A DNA stretch of 64,000 nt from Protula sp. h YS-2021 (GCA_949752745.1 OX457031.1:26070081-26134080), one strand, 5' to 3'; counted from the first letter of the stretch, positions 1 through 12,275 are shown. A program made the numbers and translations. Notes: generated by a model not told the origin, from the sequence alone.

Positions 1-1000
1 GAGCGAGAGAGAGTAGTAACTCTTTGGGACTTCGTCACAAGCGTGACATATATCGATTTTTGATGCCATATTCAAAGCTGAATAAAAACGGAAAACTTGC
101 TTCTCCTGTTTCAGGGAATGAAAAAGTGCAATTTAGTGTCCGCGTTACAAATATAAGAGTTATCCAGAGGAGTAAAGCATTCTTACAAAACGCTTAATAA
201 AATGCCTTGGAGTAACCTTTAAACTTCAAGCAATGCTACCATTAAAGATAAAAGTTTGTACACATAAATAGTCTTTATATCCAAAAAAAAATCAATTTTT
301 AATGTTTAACATCTTATATAAATTAGTGAAACAGCTTTGAAGAAAATAAATATAGATAGATGGAATGTAGATGTAGATGATACAGATACAAATGCAGATA
401 AACGCACAATTGTGTGATCACTGTACATTTACTGTTCCATAATAACCAAATTAGACCGCATTCGTTACTGATTAGCGACAATTAGACTTTCCACAGTTCC
501 CTCTTCAAAGGTTCTCTATACAAAGGTTTATTTTTTAGCATATTTTAAACTATTTGGGAAGATTATTGCACCAATAAACACAAAAATAGCAATTGAAGGA
601 TAGTGTGAGGAAGATGATAAACCAAACATTGAACCAACCATTTAATCATTTATAATGTGAATGCATTGAACAACATTTCTGCCTTTTGTTCAATAGTTTG
701 ACCATTCATTCCCAAAACTGAAGCGGTATATTTTACCAAGTTTCATTGTTATATCTATACCCAATCTCACCAGCTATACTCTCAATACTGTATTTTGCGA
801 AATACAACAAACAATGCAGGCAACTGTTGTGTATGCAGTGAATATAATTAAACTTAAGATTTTCCTTTCTTGGCATGTTTAACAGAGGACTTTGCCATAC
901 TGTGGCTTAGAGATAGAGTGGGTCGGTAGGCGCCCTGGAAACTTGACAATGCGTTAATCTTAAATACCTTATTATCCCCGCTTGCAAACAAAGCAAATGC
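1..1000. other. AT-rich intergenic DNA, no gene seen
   Basis: No convincing reading frame, RNA gene or inverted-repeat element was seen. Bases about 110-360 resemble 2105-2290: both have a segment reading AAAGTGCAATTTAG, then ACATAAATAG, then AAATTAGTG in the same order. This looks like an old dispersed or segmental duplication flanking the mosaic repeat at 1060-1905. Confidence 0.5.
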
Positions 1001-1059
1001 AAAGCAAATGAGTATGCTTTGCTAAGAATTCTGCTGTTTATTCCTGTTTTGTTTCTTTT

Positions 1060-1345
1060 TTTCTGTCTCGGAGATTTCCAGAAAACTCCTCCTACGCTGT
1101 TTGACGTAGGACGATGAAATTTGGTACAGAGATAAAGCATGATGAGTTGTCGTGAAATCCGTAATTTTTTAACTTGACCTACAAGGTCAAATTAAACTTG
1201 AGGGCAAAGTATTTTTGACCTCAAAGTGGTTTCCAGAAAACTCCTAACACAGGGTTTGGCGTAGAAAGACGGAATTTGACAAAGGCATGAGTTGTCGTGA
1301 AATTCGCAAATTCTGTTACCTTTATCTTCAAGGATAAGGTTAAAT
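1060..1345. repeat. Dispersed repeat with AACTCCTCC and GACCT/AGGTC motifs
   Basis: Two related sub-blocks (about 1070-1210 and 1230-1350) share a TTTCCAGAAAACTCCT start, GATGAAATTTGG-like text, GAGTTGTCGTGAAAT and a CAAGGTCAAATT-like segment. A related block lies at 11530-11680 (CTCCTCCGAGACGG, TGACCTTGACC). Such GACCTTGACC-rich mosaics are common in bivalve-like genomes, which is recollection. No coding potential was seen. Confidence 0.55.
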
Positions 1346-1374
1346 TGAGGTCAACATAATTTTCTAACACCTAT

Positions 1375-1905
1375 TTATCACGGAAAATGGAAATACCGTT
1401 CAAATTATTTTTTCAACACGTGTCCGGTGTCGGACAATTTTGAGCTTATTTTCGATCCTTTGGACATATAACATGTTACATAAGAGGTATCTCGTTGATC
1501 TTGACCTCATCCGTTATGGTCAAGGTCAAAATCAGAAAGTTGATCATTATCTCGAAAACGCTTAGAGATAGAGCGATTTTGAGCTTATTTTCGACCCTTA
1601 GGGTCTAACAGACGTTATATAGGAGGTACTTCGGTGACCTTGACATCCCCCGTCATGGTCAAACTCAAAAACTGGAAGTTGAAAAGTATCTCGAAAACAG
1701 TTAGAAATCTAAATTTGATTATTTGTGTCTAAAAGTGGTTATATTATATCTACTTATGACCTCGTTCAAGATAATAATTCAGACGCGGATCATTGTGTCG
1801 AAACACTGAAAGATTTGTCTTTGACGATATGTATTGTGTCTCTGGTCTTCTGCCCTTGCAAGTGGGTGCCAATTCGCTACGTGTAATGAAATTCAGTCTA
1901 GTTTA
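1375..1905. repeat. Dispersed repeat, GAGCTTATTTTCGA family, copy 1
   Basis: Internally reiterated units of about 110 bp read GAGATAGAGCGATTTTGAGC, then TTATTTTCGA, GGTACCTCGGTGACCTTGAC and ATGGTCAA. The right end has GCAAGTGGGTGCCA followed by a CGAAATTCGGTCTA-like terminus. The same order recurs at 6390-6960 and 22545-22985, so this is one repeat family with at least three copies in the window. Confidence 0.65.
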
Positions 1906-3019
1906 AACCTTGATGTGTTAAAGAATATAAAGCAACTTTAGATGACAACGAAACACAAATAAAATGACGTCTTGGTGAAAAAAAAACAATAATATGGAGC
2001 GGAGGCCAGCCATTAATAACAAGGAAGACAGGGCAAGTTCCAGAATGTCCTGTAAAGCAATAACTCCTTGGTCTATTTCTTGTGTCAATAAGTAAATTCC
2101 AGGGTGTTTCGGAGAATAATACGCAAAAAGTGCAATTTAGCCTTGGAATACATTTTGTTTCTTAAGGCAATTTAGATAGTAGTTTAAATACATAAATAGC
2201 CTTTACATTTAAATTGAATGAAATAAATACTAAACGTTTAATATTTTACAGAAATTAGTGTCACAAAGAAAGTAACTATAGAAAGGTAGAATATCTTGTT
2301 AGATATATTCAATAAATAACCATTGCATAGGCAGCCATTATCAGCAACATACAGTGTCTTGTATGAGCAGTTAGGTCATAAAATAAGTACATAATATAAG
2401 TACATCAAATAGTACATAACTAAATTAGATAAATAAAATGCCACAAGCGCTAATTAAAGACCAGATCATAATATATCTTTAAACGGCCAATGGCTTCAAT
2501 CTATCTTTTAATAAATACATATCCTAGTTTTAAGATGTTAAAGCCGTCAAGAACAATTTTATAAGTGGCTTTTTTATCAATCAAGCAGGATGTAGGTTCT
2601 CTTTGAATTTCGAACTTGGTCTTAATGCAATGGATATTCATTTAATTTATTAATATCACCACACACACTTAAAAATAATTCAAGTTTCAATCATTTCAGC
2701 TTGAATTATTCTTTTCAATAGCTATTTTCCCTTAAACAGTCGTACTTTAAAGTCAGTAATATTTATTTTAATACAAAATTGTACTATTTTCTCTTTTCAC
2801 ATTTATTGAGCGTAGCCTTTGAAGTGTTTATAAAGAACACTGGAACTGTGCTTATTTCTCAAGGAGTTACCAAACCTATAACTAAAGTAGAAACTTCTAG
2901 TTTTGAATTCCGTCTTGCCATGTTGCCCCTTTTATTGATAAAAAATCGATTTGATAATTATTTTAGTGAGTTATTAAAGCCGAAATTAAGAGAACTATTC
3001 ATTGATTCAAGATGGGGTG

Positions 3020-3022
<3 letters not shown>

Positions 3023-3080
<58 letters not shown>
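3023..3080. repeat. (AT)n microsatellite
   Basis: Perfect AT dinucleotide run of about 58 bp. The reading frame of 120 codons spanning it is an IY-dipeptide artefact. Confidence 0.95.
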
Positions 3081-3082
<2 letters not shown>

Positions 3083-3388
3083 TACAACATCATTTTAGCT
3101 GTTCCTTGTGTAGGAGTCAACGAAAGCAGGTAAGCAGGTAATGCGTTAACTGTAAGGATACGGAATTAAATCGCTCAAGGAAAGAGAGTAGTTAATTAAC
3201 TTAAGGTAAGTGTATGCAACCATAACCCAATCGAATCTGCTTGTTAAAATAACGTTTTGAAACAGTATGATTCATCCTCTGTTTTGGAAAATACAATTAT
3301 TAACAAGTTGCCATGTGGTGCAATTCGTCCAATCTTTTAAAAATTATAGTACAATTATAATGAAATATCGACTCATTATGTTGCTTCA

Positions 3389-3942
3389 GATATAAGTAAA
3401 TTTAATGAGAAAACTAGGTGGGGGTGGGGAGGATAACTTCATCATGGCATACAATTTAAAATCTATCTGGCTTTATTTAAAAGCATATAGGATTATAACA
3501 AAATTAGTAAAACCATTTTGTAACATTAAAATCTATTTTGACTTGTTTTTTCTTATATATATATTTAATGATTAGAATGAACGTTTGCATTTTAGCCTTA
3601 GATCTTAGAAGGTGCCGTTATTTCTCTATTTTTCATAAAAAAACTCATTAATTGAAGAATTTAAGCTTGAGATATGAGTAAATTTAATGAGAAAACTATG
3701 TGGGGGTGGGGAGGGTAACTTCATCATGGCATACAATTTAAAACTTATCTGGCTTTATTTAAAAGCATATAGGATTATAACAAAATTAGCAAAACCTCTT
3801 TGTAACATTAAAATCTATTTTGACTTGTTTTTTCATACATATATATTTAATGATTAGAATGAACGTTTGCATTTTAGCCTTAGATCTTAGAAGATGCCGT
3901 TATTTCTCTATTTTTCAAAACTCATTAATTGAAAAATTTAAA
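3389..3942. repeat. Two tandem copies of a 282-bp sequence
   Basis: Copy 1 runs 3389-3670 and copy 2 from 3671 to about 3942. Both start GATATRAGTAAATTTAATGA, contain a GTGGGGGTGGGGAGG segment and end near CTCATTAATTGAA. They differ by scattered substitutions and short gaps, indicating a recent local tandem duplication. No open reading frame is shared. Confidence 0.8.
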
Positions 3943-3944
3943 AA

Positions 3945-5120
3945 ATATATATTTTATTTAAAATTAAATCCACATTTTTAAAATGCTGAGAATTTCAAAA
4001 TGAAAATATTTGAGCGTTTCTTACTTCTTTCATCAATAACAATATGCATTGAGATAATGACCTTTCGTTCCAATGTGTAAACATCTGCAAAACCAACTAG
4101 GTCTGCTGGGATAGTGATAAAATTTACTGCACAAAAATATATGCTGGTCATTTGTTGTATCTTCATCTTGTAATTTATATTAAAAATCTGAAAGCCGTAA
4201 AATAGTTTTACGTAATATGCCTTTTTCAAGTGTTATGTTTCTTGTCTGTAAGCATGTGCCTGCATTATGGTGTACACCTGAAAAGTAATGGGATATACAC
4301 CGATGGGAACTGAAACTTAGTTTTCTACTAATAATTTAACACAGAATTGGAATGAAGTTAAACCATAGATATTCATTATATTATTGCTGGTAATCAGATG
4401 TAGCGATCTAACCCAAACTGACAATGCCATGTGGCTTGTGCCGTATGTGTGCTTTGGCTTATGGGCTATGCCCCACGCAACGGCAGGCAGGAAATAATTT
4501 AAAAACGACATTTTGGTATATATACTGCACCTTTAAAAGTACAATGACCAGCCCGTTAAAATAAGCTTAGATCCCTCAACACGACAAAATTGAGCGACAA
4601 CGATGACGTAACAATCAGTTAGTTGAGTTAGATAATTTCTAGATATGATAGAAGGTTAATGATTTATGGGCATTGCTTAGTATTTAAAGCCCTTGCGTTA
4701 AAAATAAAACAGGACCAATTATAATATTGGCAAAAATATTATTGGTAGAATGGAAATTGGCAAAATGGTCGAGGTGTGTTTGAAAAATGGAAATTGGCAA
4801 AATAGCAATTCTTAAAGTGGTCGCTGGCAAAGTGGCAGTTGGCAGAACGAATTACACCCACATTATCAAAGTGGGGAGAACAGCGCCATTTTGGCAATTT
4901 ATACACGTCAACGTTGTATTCATATCGATTTTCAATAAATTATAGCTTTGTCTATTGTTTTTATGCGGGGATGTTTTGGCATGCATTTGGGAAATTAGTC
5001 TTTTTTAAATTTAACGCGAAACAAATCTCACAGGCAAAACACATTCAGACATATTCAGACGCTTTTGAAAATACCGGTTTGCTTGCGGTTATAAGATTTA
5101 ACAATTTTAACGTTTTTCTA
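3945..5120. other. Non-coding AT-rich stretch, no gene seen
   Basis: Short frames here (60-80 codons) have no recognisable domains. Around 4720-4850 the phrase AAATTGGCAAAATGG and close variants recur several times, forming a loose short repeat. Nothing else could be supported. Confidence 0.45.
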
Positions 5121-5252
<132 letters not shown>

Positions 5253-5458
5253 AGCAATGATTTACTGTATGTGTGAAAAGTTAAAGACACCATCACACCA
5301 AAATTGCCGACTTGCACATTTCACGTGCAATATCCGAGCAACCAAGCTTCCTATATAGATTTAACTTGACATTTGTAAAGTATATGAACGTACCTATATT
5401 TACACCTGGGGATTTGCCAAAATCCCCTAATGTATTGAATTTGTGCGAAAATTTTAGC

Positions 5459-6000
5459 TGTAGTTGTAGATAGAGCTGAAACGGATCCAAAGAACAGTAC
5501 ACGTGTACACGAGGGCTTAGGATCCGTGTACACGGAACTACACGGACAATATAAAACATAACACTACGGTTACTAAACAAAGGCAGTAAAATGTTTATGC
5601 TGAGTCACCAATGGCTGCTTTGGTCAGTTATCTGCACTCAGAGGTTTTCGTTCAAAAATAAGAACAAGAACTTTTTTTTCTGCCATGTTTTTTTTTTTTT
5701 TTTGAAATTTAATGAAATGCTAAATGCATGAGTACACCGTAAGAAGATACCGTGTCCATAGCGTGTACCGTGTAGTTACAATACACGCTGTGAAAGACAG
5801 TGCGCAGGATCAATAATTACACGGCGAGGGGCGAGCTGTTATTATACAGCGCCACAGTCACTGAGCATCACATTGGTTTCGTTTGGCGCAGAGCTCACGA
5901 ACCAGTTCGTGTATCGTTTAATGGGTTTTGGATCCGTGCAATGGCAAGACACGACACGGTACCGTGCACACGAGGATCCGCTTTCAGCTCTAGTTGTAGA
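5459..6000. mobile_element. Inverted-repeat segment with GTGTACACG palindromes (possible MITE)
   Basis: The left end reads TAGAGCTGAAACGGATCC; the right end is its inverse, GGATCCGCTTTCAGCTCTA (one extra base). Both are preceded or followed by TAGTTGTAGA. The interior contains repeated CGTGTACACG palindromes and GGATCCGTG(T/C)A. The ends suggest a small non-autonomous element of about 540 bp, but no clear target duplication was found. Confidence 0.4.
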
Positions 6001-6049
6001 GTGTTTTTTACTTTTTTTTAGTTTGTCCGTGAAACAAGTCAGAGGCCGT

Positions 6050-6960
6050 TAGGACTAGAAAGATGAAATTTGGATGCGATAAAATTCAGTATGTCTAGTG
6101 GATCCTCCTGTATTTTTTTAAATTCGCTTAATTTTTCAATCAAGAAAAAACAAATTTGCGAAACAGGCGGCAAAAAGCTGAAAGCAGTAGTTTAAACTGG
6201 CATGGTATCAGCCTCGGTGTACTGATTGCCCAGCTTTCAATGGAAGCCATCACAGCATGCGTGTGCAAGTTTAAGCTGGCTGCAGCATTTGGGTTTTTCC
6301 CAATTGCTAAAGAGTGATGAAATTTGGCTAACTGATAGAGGGTGATTAGACGCCGTAAAATTCGCATTTTTTTAAACATGACCTTAGAGAACGATTGACA
6401 TCCACGGCCATGGTAAAAGTAAAAAAAACCGCAAGTGGGCTATTTTCTCGAAAAGGGTTAAAGATAGCGTGATTTGCAGCTTATGGTCGAATCTTTTGGC
6501 CTTAAAGACCATATCTAAGAGGTATCTCGGTGACCTTGATCTCTTCGGACATGGTCAAAGTCAAAAACAGAAAGTTGACCATTATCTCAAAAACGGTTAG
6601 AGATAGAGCGATTTTGAGCTTATTTTCGACCCTTTGGGCTTAAAAGACCATATGTAAGAGGTCTCTCGGTGACCGAAAGGGAAGAAAAAACCGGAAGTGG
6701 GCCATTGTCTCGATAACAGTTAGAGATAGAGCGATTTTGAGCTTACTTTAGACCCTTTGGGCCTAGAAGACCATATGTAAGGGGTCCTCTTGGTGACGTT
6801 GAACTCCATGGTCAAAGTCAAAGCCGGAAGTTGACCATTATCTCGAAAATGGCTAGAGATAAAGTGATCTTGAGCTTATTTTCGGCCCTTTGGGCCTGAA
6901 AGACCATATGTAAGAGGTACCTCGGTGACCTTGACCTCCTGTGCCAAGTGGTGGATAACA
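6050..6960. repeat. Dispersed repeat, GAGCTTATTTTCGA family, copy 2
   Basis: Four reiterations of the roughly 110-bp unit (AGAGATAGAGCGATTTTGAG, CCCTTTGGGC, AAGACCATATGTAAGAGGT, CTCGGTGACC) are visible between 6470 and 6945. The left part (6050-6420) resembles the GATGAAATTTGG / CGTAAAATTCGC block at 1110-1320. Confidence 0.65.
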
Positions 6961-7341
6961 AGACTGATATAGGTAGATTTAATAAAATGAGATTTTAAGA
7001 CTGTGGGTTTAAAATAATTTTTGTGGCTTCTGACGCCGGTACATGGGGTTAAAGAACAAAAGCAGCCTTCTCTCCACGCTGCGCGATTTCAGATCTGTAA
7101 AGTAAACAACAATACTGGGTTGTCCTAGGTCACAGGCTATTTCGTCATTGTGACGTTCCTAATCAGGGTCTACACTTTATTTGAGCTTTGTTGCCATTCA
7201 TTAACATTTGATTCGCAGTGACAAAACGTGTTTTAGCTACATTTAATGTTAATCATTTTTGTTTTTGCTCGTTTTTAAAAACGGATATTTACCACGGTTC
7301 TAGTGAATTGTTGACCGGACTAAACAGCTGTCTATGTGGAA

Positions 7342-7466
7342 GCATGACTGAGAACAATAAAGGATTGCGGGGAGTTTTGCTTGGCCACTCTTTTGTAGAC
7401 CGTTTACAGTCGTTTTGTCACGCTCGTGGCGAGTATCGGATGAAGCTAAAAGCGGTACACTTATAA
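7342..7466 (+). pseudogene. Fragment possibly of an SGNH-like protein found with repeats
   Basis: The frame from ATG 7342 reads MTENNKGLRGVLLGHSFVDR and ends 41 codons later at a TAA just before the inverted-repeat element at 7470. A GHSFVxRL block resembles the first block of SGNH-hydrolase-like proteins often encoded near repeats in lophotrochozoan genomes; this is from memory and weak. No downstream catalytic blocks are present, so at best it is a truncated relic. Confidence 0.25.
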
Positions 7467-8212
7467 CTCCCCGAACACTCGCGTAACGACGGGCCGACGT
7501 CGGAACGGTATAAACCAGGTCTTAAAACGTCGGCATCAGTTTCGATGCATCGGTAATGTTATAGGTTGGCAATAGTCGAATTTCCATTTTTCCCCATTCG
7601 TCGGAAGTTCATCGGTTACCGACGTTGGCCCGATAATTATTTTCCTCAATTTAATAGATGTTGGCAAATATTCATCGGGCCGACATCTTTTTCCGACGAA
7701 CTTCCTACCAATTGGGAATTTTTTTTTCTTTAAATATTACATTCATATATTATACGTATTTCTCAATGCATATATTACACATATATTTTTATGCACTGGT
7801 GATACGTTGGAAATAGATAAACTTCCGACCAATGGTAAAAAAAATTGAAACGGATATTGCATACGTATATTCCATGTATTTAATTATACGTATATTATAC
7901 GTATATTTGTATATGTTTGCCCAACGTCTGACACAGACGGACTTCCGACGGAACAAAGCTTGTTTTTGAAAAAATATTACTGATGCATAACCGACGCATT
8001 ACAATAATCGTATAATATACAAATATATCACATCGGCTATACGTCGGAAATATACCGAATTCAGACGGAACTTTGTTTGTTTTATTTGAGATATTACAAG
8101 CATGTAATATGCGTATAAATATATACGTATATTATACATATAGTTATATTTCCTGGTCGGAAATATCTAAATTTGTGTATTTCACGCATAACTTGAAAGG
8201 AAAACTTTAATG

Positions 8213-8352
<140 letters not shown>

Positions 8353-8461
8353 CGTTGTGTCCGAGTGCTCCACATATTCCGCAGCGTCGGAAAAAAAGAT
8401 GCCGATATTGCCAACGCGCATTATACGTATTTTTTAAACGTGTATAAAACGCATATTTTCC

Positions 8462-9103
8462 TATGTATAAACGACGTCGGAAATACATCGGAAAAGAGAT
8501 GCCTATATTGCAATCGTATATTATACGTATTTTTTATACGTCTATAAAACGCATATTTCCCGATGCTTATTCGGCGTCGGAAATTTATCGATTGACGTTT
8601 TGTAGGGGACATTATGAAGAATCAATAGTGGAACATTATGAATAGACTTGAAAATTATCATTTGCCTCAATAAAGTATGTATAAACGACGTCGGAAATAC
8701 ATCGGAAAAAAGATGCCGATATTGCAATCGTATATTATACGTATTTTTTATACGTCTATAAAACGCATATTTCCCGATGCTTATTCGGCGTCGGAAATTT
8801 ATCGATTGACGTTTTGTAGGGGACATTATGAAGAATCAATAGTGGAACATTATGAATAGACTTGAAAATTATCATTTGCCTCAATAAAGTATGTATAAAC
8901 GACGTCGGAAATACATCGGAAAAAAGATGCCGATATTGCAATCGTATATTATACGTATTTTTTATACGTCTATAAAACGCATATTTCCCGATGCTTATTC
9001 GGCGTCGGAAATTTATCGATTGACGTTTTGTAGGGGACATTATGAAGAATCAATAGTGGAGCATTATGAATATACTTGAAAATTATCATTTGCCTCAATA
9101 AAC
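8462..9103. repeat. Three tandem copies of a 214-bp unit
   Basis: Units begin at 8462, 8676 and 8890 with TATGTATAAACGACGTCGG and end with TTGCCTCAATAAA. Copies 2 and 3 are almost identical; copy 1 differs at a few bases. Each contains GACGTCGG, CGTATATTATACGTATTTTT and GGCGTCGGAAA motifs of the host element plus a non-GC-rich segment (GACATTATGAAGAATCAATA). Confidence 0.9.
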
Positions 9104-9249
9104 TATCCCTCAGCAAACATAAAGGAGGAAAAGACAATACAAATAACTAAATTTAAAAGCGAGGGGGTAACAAAAAACGAAAATGTAAGAAGTAAACCTT
9201 TTGGGACGAATTAGAAACATTAGACCACTTAATTACACTGCCAAGCAGC

Positions 9250-9330
9250 CCCAGCCGCCGTGGAGTAGAGGTATGTTCGGCGCCTAGGATGCAAGAGGTC
9301 CCCGGTTCAAACCCGAGTAAGTACTGGTGT
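9250..9330 (+). repeat. tRNA-derived SINE head (pol III A and B boxes)
   Basis: The sequence has an A-box-like GTGGAGTAGAGGT at about 9260 and a B box GGTTCAAACCC at 9304-9314, separated by about 45 bp as in tRNA-derived SINEs. The bases do not fold as a convincing functional tRNA. The unrelated AT-rich tail (9330-9460) separates it from resumed CGTCGG-type sequence at about 9480, so it probably inserted into the 7470-9848 element. Confidence 0.5.
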
Positions 9331-9846
9331 TCAGTTGCGATATATAAATATGCTATGTTGTATATTAATATGCTATGGTGTATGTATGAATATGTGAATT
9401 ATGAATGGTTGGTAAGGGTTCAATGGGTCAGTTAAGGTTAGAAACAATTTTATTTTTCAAATGCGCACACGCATTTTTATACGTCTAAAAAACGCATATT
9501 TTCCGATTGTCACTTGGTCGGAAATGCGTTGGAAAACCTCGGAAATATGCATTTTAGACGTATAAAAATCATCGGAAGTTCGTCGGAAATGCATCGGAAT
9601 ATAAACGTATAACCGACGTATAGCTGGCGGTTGGTATCCGACGTCGAAGAATTTGTAGGGATATTTCCGATGGTGGCCCGACGTATTAAAGATATATCGG
9701 CCCGATATATATCCGATGTACGAAGCCGCTATATCTATATGCGTCGGGCCAAAGTTAATCCTATGTGCAACCGATACATCGGGGGACGAAGTTGCCGATA
9801 TTGCCGATCTATTATAGATGTATTTTACACGTTACGCGAGTGTTCG

Positions 9847-10083
9847 GGTCCCCCCTCCTCCCCCCAAAAATGAACAGAAACAAAATAAACAAATAAAATG
9901 AAATAAAATTTCGCACATATCTAACAGTTGATCTGAAGTTGTACATCTCACTTTTTGTTTTCTCCTGTGTTTTCATTTTCGGGATCAAAACCACACTTAT
10001 AACTCCCCCACTCCCACCCCACCCCCCCCCCCCAAAAAAAAAAGAATGAACAGAAATAAAACAAACAAACAAATAAAATTATT
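9847..10083. repeat. Duplicated C-tract plus AATGAACAG segment
   Basis: A C-rich run followed by AATGAACAGAAACAAAATAA (about 9847-9910) recurs as a longer C run plus AATGAACAGAAATAAAACAA at about 10006-10083. The second copy is preceded by ACACTTATAACTCCCC, a 16-mer also found immediately left of the inverted-repeat element (7457-7472). Confidence 0.6.
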
Positions 10084-10153
10084 TTTTTAAATCTAGAAAT
10101 ACAACCCATAAGGGCTACAGTAGCATTTGCACAAGCCTGTCGCGGTATCCGGA

Positions 10154-10270
10154 CATAACGGCGACGGCCAAAACGGCGACGGCCATAACGGAGAAGACCA
10201 AAACGGCGACGGCCAAAACGGCGATGGCCAAAACGGCGACAAGTGCAACCCCGAACAAAACGGCGATGGG
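10154..10270. repeat. 15-bp minisatellite (AACGGCGACGGCCAA)
   Basis: About seven imperfect units of AACGG(C/A)GA(C/T)GGCCA(A/T) are present. The repetitive NGDGQ-type frame on the + strand and the FWPSP-type frame on the - strand are products of the repeat and not supported as genes. Confidence 0.85.
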
Positions 10271-10279
10271 GTTTTTTTA

Positions 10280-11460
10280 AGTTTATGCTTTAAAACGTTC
10301 ATTAAAACAAAACAAAAAGTAACAACGCTGCCAACACAATTTATTTAAACATCAGAGATAAAAAAATTTGAACACAGTGCTGCATTTCTCCCAACTCGCC
10401 CTTCCTACCCTCCCTAACCACCTCCTTCCTGTCACTTGTCACTGTCTCAGTAATCTGCTCAAGGAATAATGTACTCACTTACCCACCGATTTTGCGCACC
10501 CTCTGAAAAGCCCCCCCCCCCCCCCCCCCACCTTGTAGCCTTGGTATATTGCAGTTATACTGAGTTGACATTAAGTTAGTATGTATGGACTACAGTATCA
10601 GCGCAGATTCTGGTGAAAGCACATTTTAGTATTTCAGTGTTTAACGATCATGTGTGATGTGGCGCGAATAAACATTAAATAAAATGTAAAAATTTACCAT
10701 ATTTTTAAAAGGTGCAATATGTGAATGAATGAAAAAATATAATAAGTGCTTTTTACCGGGTGTGCACAAATGAGAGAGAGTGGTGAGGGGAGGGTGGCTT
10801 TGATAGGGGCTCTTTTCTTGGGGTGAGGGTAACCGTTTACCGCCAACTATGCTGGGTACAGTGAAATGCTTGTGTTGGATTTTTTAAGAACGATGCGTGG
10901 ATGCAAAATCTCTTTCCTGACTATTTTAAACACACTGAGTGTTCATACACTTCAGTATGGTGGTATATTTGTACAAAAATTTCATGGCGTTCGCGCTCCA
11001 ACATTTATTTTTGATCGCAATGGTATTTATGTGCAATTAATAGATGAGAAAATATTTAATTCTTTCGCAAACCACTTTTTATGTTATCCAAGTCACTATT
11101 AATTATCGCCCCCTATAATTAACTTTTCGCGTTCCAAAATTAAGAAATTAAATTACGTGATAAAGCGCATGGTCAGACAAACGTTCTTTAAAACACAAGA
11201 CGTTTAATTATGGTACGTTTAAAAGAGCGCGAAATAAATAGTCAAATAACATATGAAATGCAAATGTTGCGCGACTAAGGAAATTGCCGCGAGGCCATTC
11301 AAATGAACGCGAGAAAAAAATATACAACATGTACGTTTTGATTTTTTGTTCAAATATACCGCCATAGTTCAGTTACGCGCTATTCTTGGTGAGGGTCGGG
11401 GCGGGAGGGGAGGGATGCCATTCCCACTTGGCTATCTTCTATAGCAAATGCGGGTGATTT
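10280..11460. other. No gene seen; includes a poly-C tract
   Basis: Mostly AT-rich unique-looking sequence. A run of 21 C lies near 10509-10529. The 78-codon frame at 10866-11102 has no recognisable motif and no support. Confidence 0.45.
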
Positions 11461-11529
11461 ACCTATTCATCTTCCAACCTGTTTTTTTCTTCTATTTTTT
11501 CTCCTTTCCAACCAAATCGGTTTTCACAC

Positions 11530-11680
11530 ATCTCCTCCGAGACGGTTTGAGCTAGAAAAACGCAACTTGCCAAACATATGGAAGTCGACAGGAGTTTGAA
11601 AAATCTGGAAAATGGTTGACCTTGACCTTTATCTTCGAGGTTAAATTCAAGGCCAAATTTTTCAAATCTCCATAGCACTG
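11530..11680. repeat. Dispersed repeat, CTCCTCCGAGACGG / TGACCTTGACC copy
   Basis: CTCCTCCGAGACGGTTTGAG, GTCGACAGGAGTTTGAAAAA and TGACCTTGACC in this order match the general plan of the repeat at 1060-1345 (CTCCT, then GATGAAATTTG, then AACTTGACC), but more diverged. Confidence 0.45.
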
Positions 11681-11689
11681 TTATGGAAA

Positions 11690-11815
11690 TGCGTTTGGAA
11701 CAGTGTTCCAGAACGCCCATTTGTTCCAGAACACCAATGGGTGTTTTGGAACAGTGTTCTAGAACACCTATGGATGTTCCAAAAACACCCATGGGTGTTC
11801 TAGAACACTGTAGTA
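11690..11815. repeat. Palindromic GTTCTAGAACAC minisatellite
   Basis: Reiterated GTTC(C/T)AGAAC(A/G)CC alternates with (C/A)ATGGGTGTT. The core GTTCTAGAAC is itself a palindrome, so the block can pair with itself on either strand. It is followed at 11820-11890 by three or four copies of AATGGGGTTTCTAAAACATA. Confidence 0.75.
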
Positions 11816-12205
11816 GTTGAATAATGGGGTTTCTAAAACATATATAATGGGGTTTCTAAAACATATACAATAGGGTTTCTAAAACAGTGACGTCATTGTT
11901 TTAGAACCCCCATGGGGAAAGTAAAACAGTGACGTCATATGAACGTCATATGAACGTAATAATCACGTTATAGGGATAGTGGGCAGCCAGACAAATGGGC
12001 ATTCGGGGCAAATGGGCCACCGTAAAAAAAGGATCAACCGGGCCATCGTAAAATCAATTAAAAATGAGCAACCAATGACAGAGTTTCATTAAGCCTAGCT
12101 ATTTTTAACCCAGAGAGCTCTGTCTCTCCACACGCATCACATCACGGCATACACAGGCAACAACTCTTTTTTTGGTTTTCTCGCTCTCCAAACACACATA
12201 ACACC

Positions 12206-12275
12206 TACGGCGACCGGACAAACGGGCAGCTGTACAAACGGACAGCCGGACAAACGGACAGTCAGACAAACGGAC
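12206..12275. repeat. Short CGGACAAACGGACAG minisatellite
   Basis: About four imperfect 16-bp units of the type C(C/A)GGACAAACGG(A/G)CAG. The related text CAGCCAGACAAATGGGC lies at about 11985. Confidence 0.6.

Noticed and set aside
9250..9330. Functional tRNA gene
   Set aside because: A and B boxes are present, but the sequence does not form a full cloverleaf with a credible anticodon arm and acceptor stem. A SINE head fits better.
10127..10348. NGDGQ-repeat protein of 73 codons
   Set aside because: Produced by the 15-bp minisatellite, with no upstream or downstream coding context.
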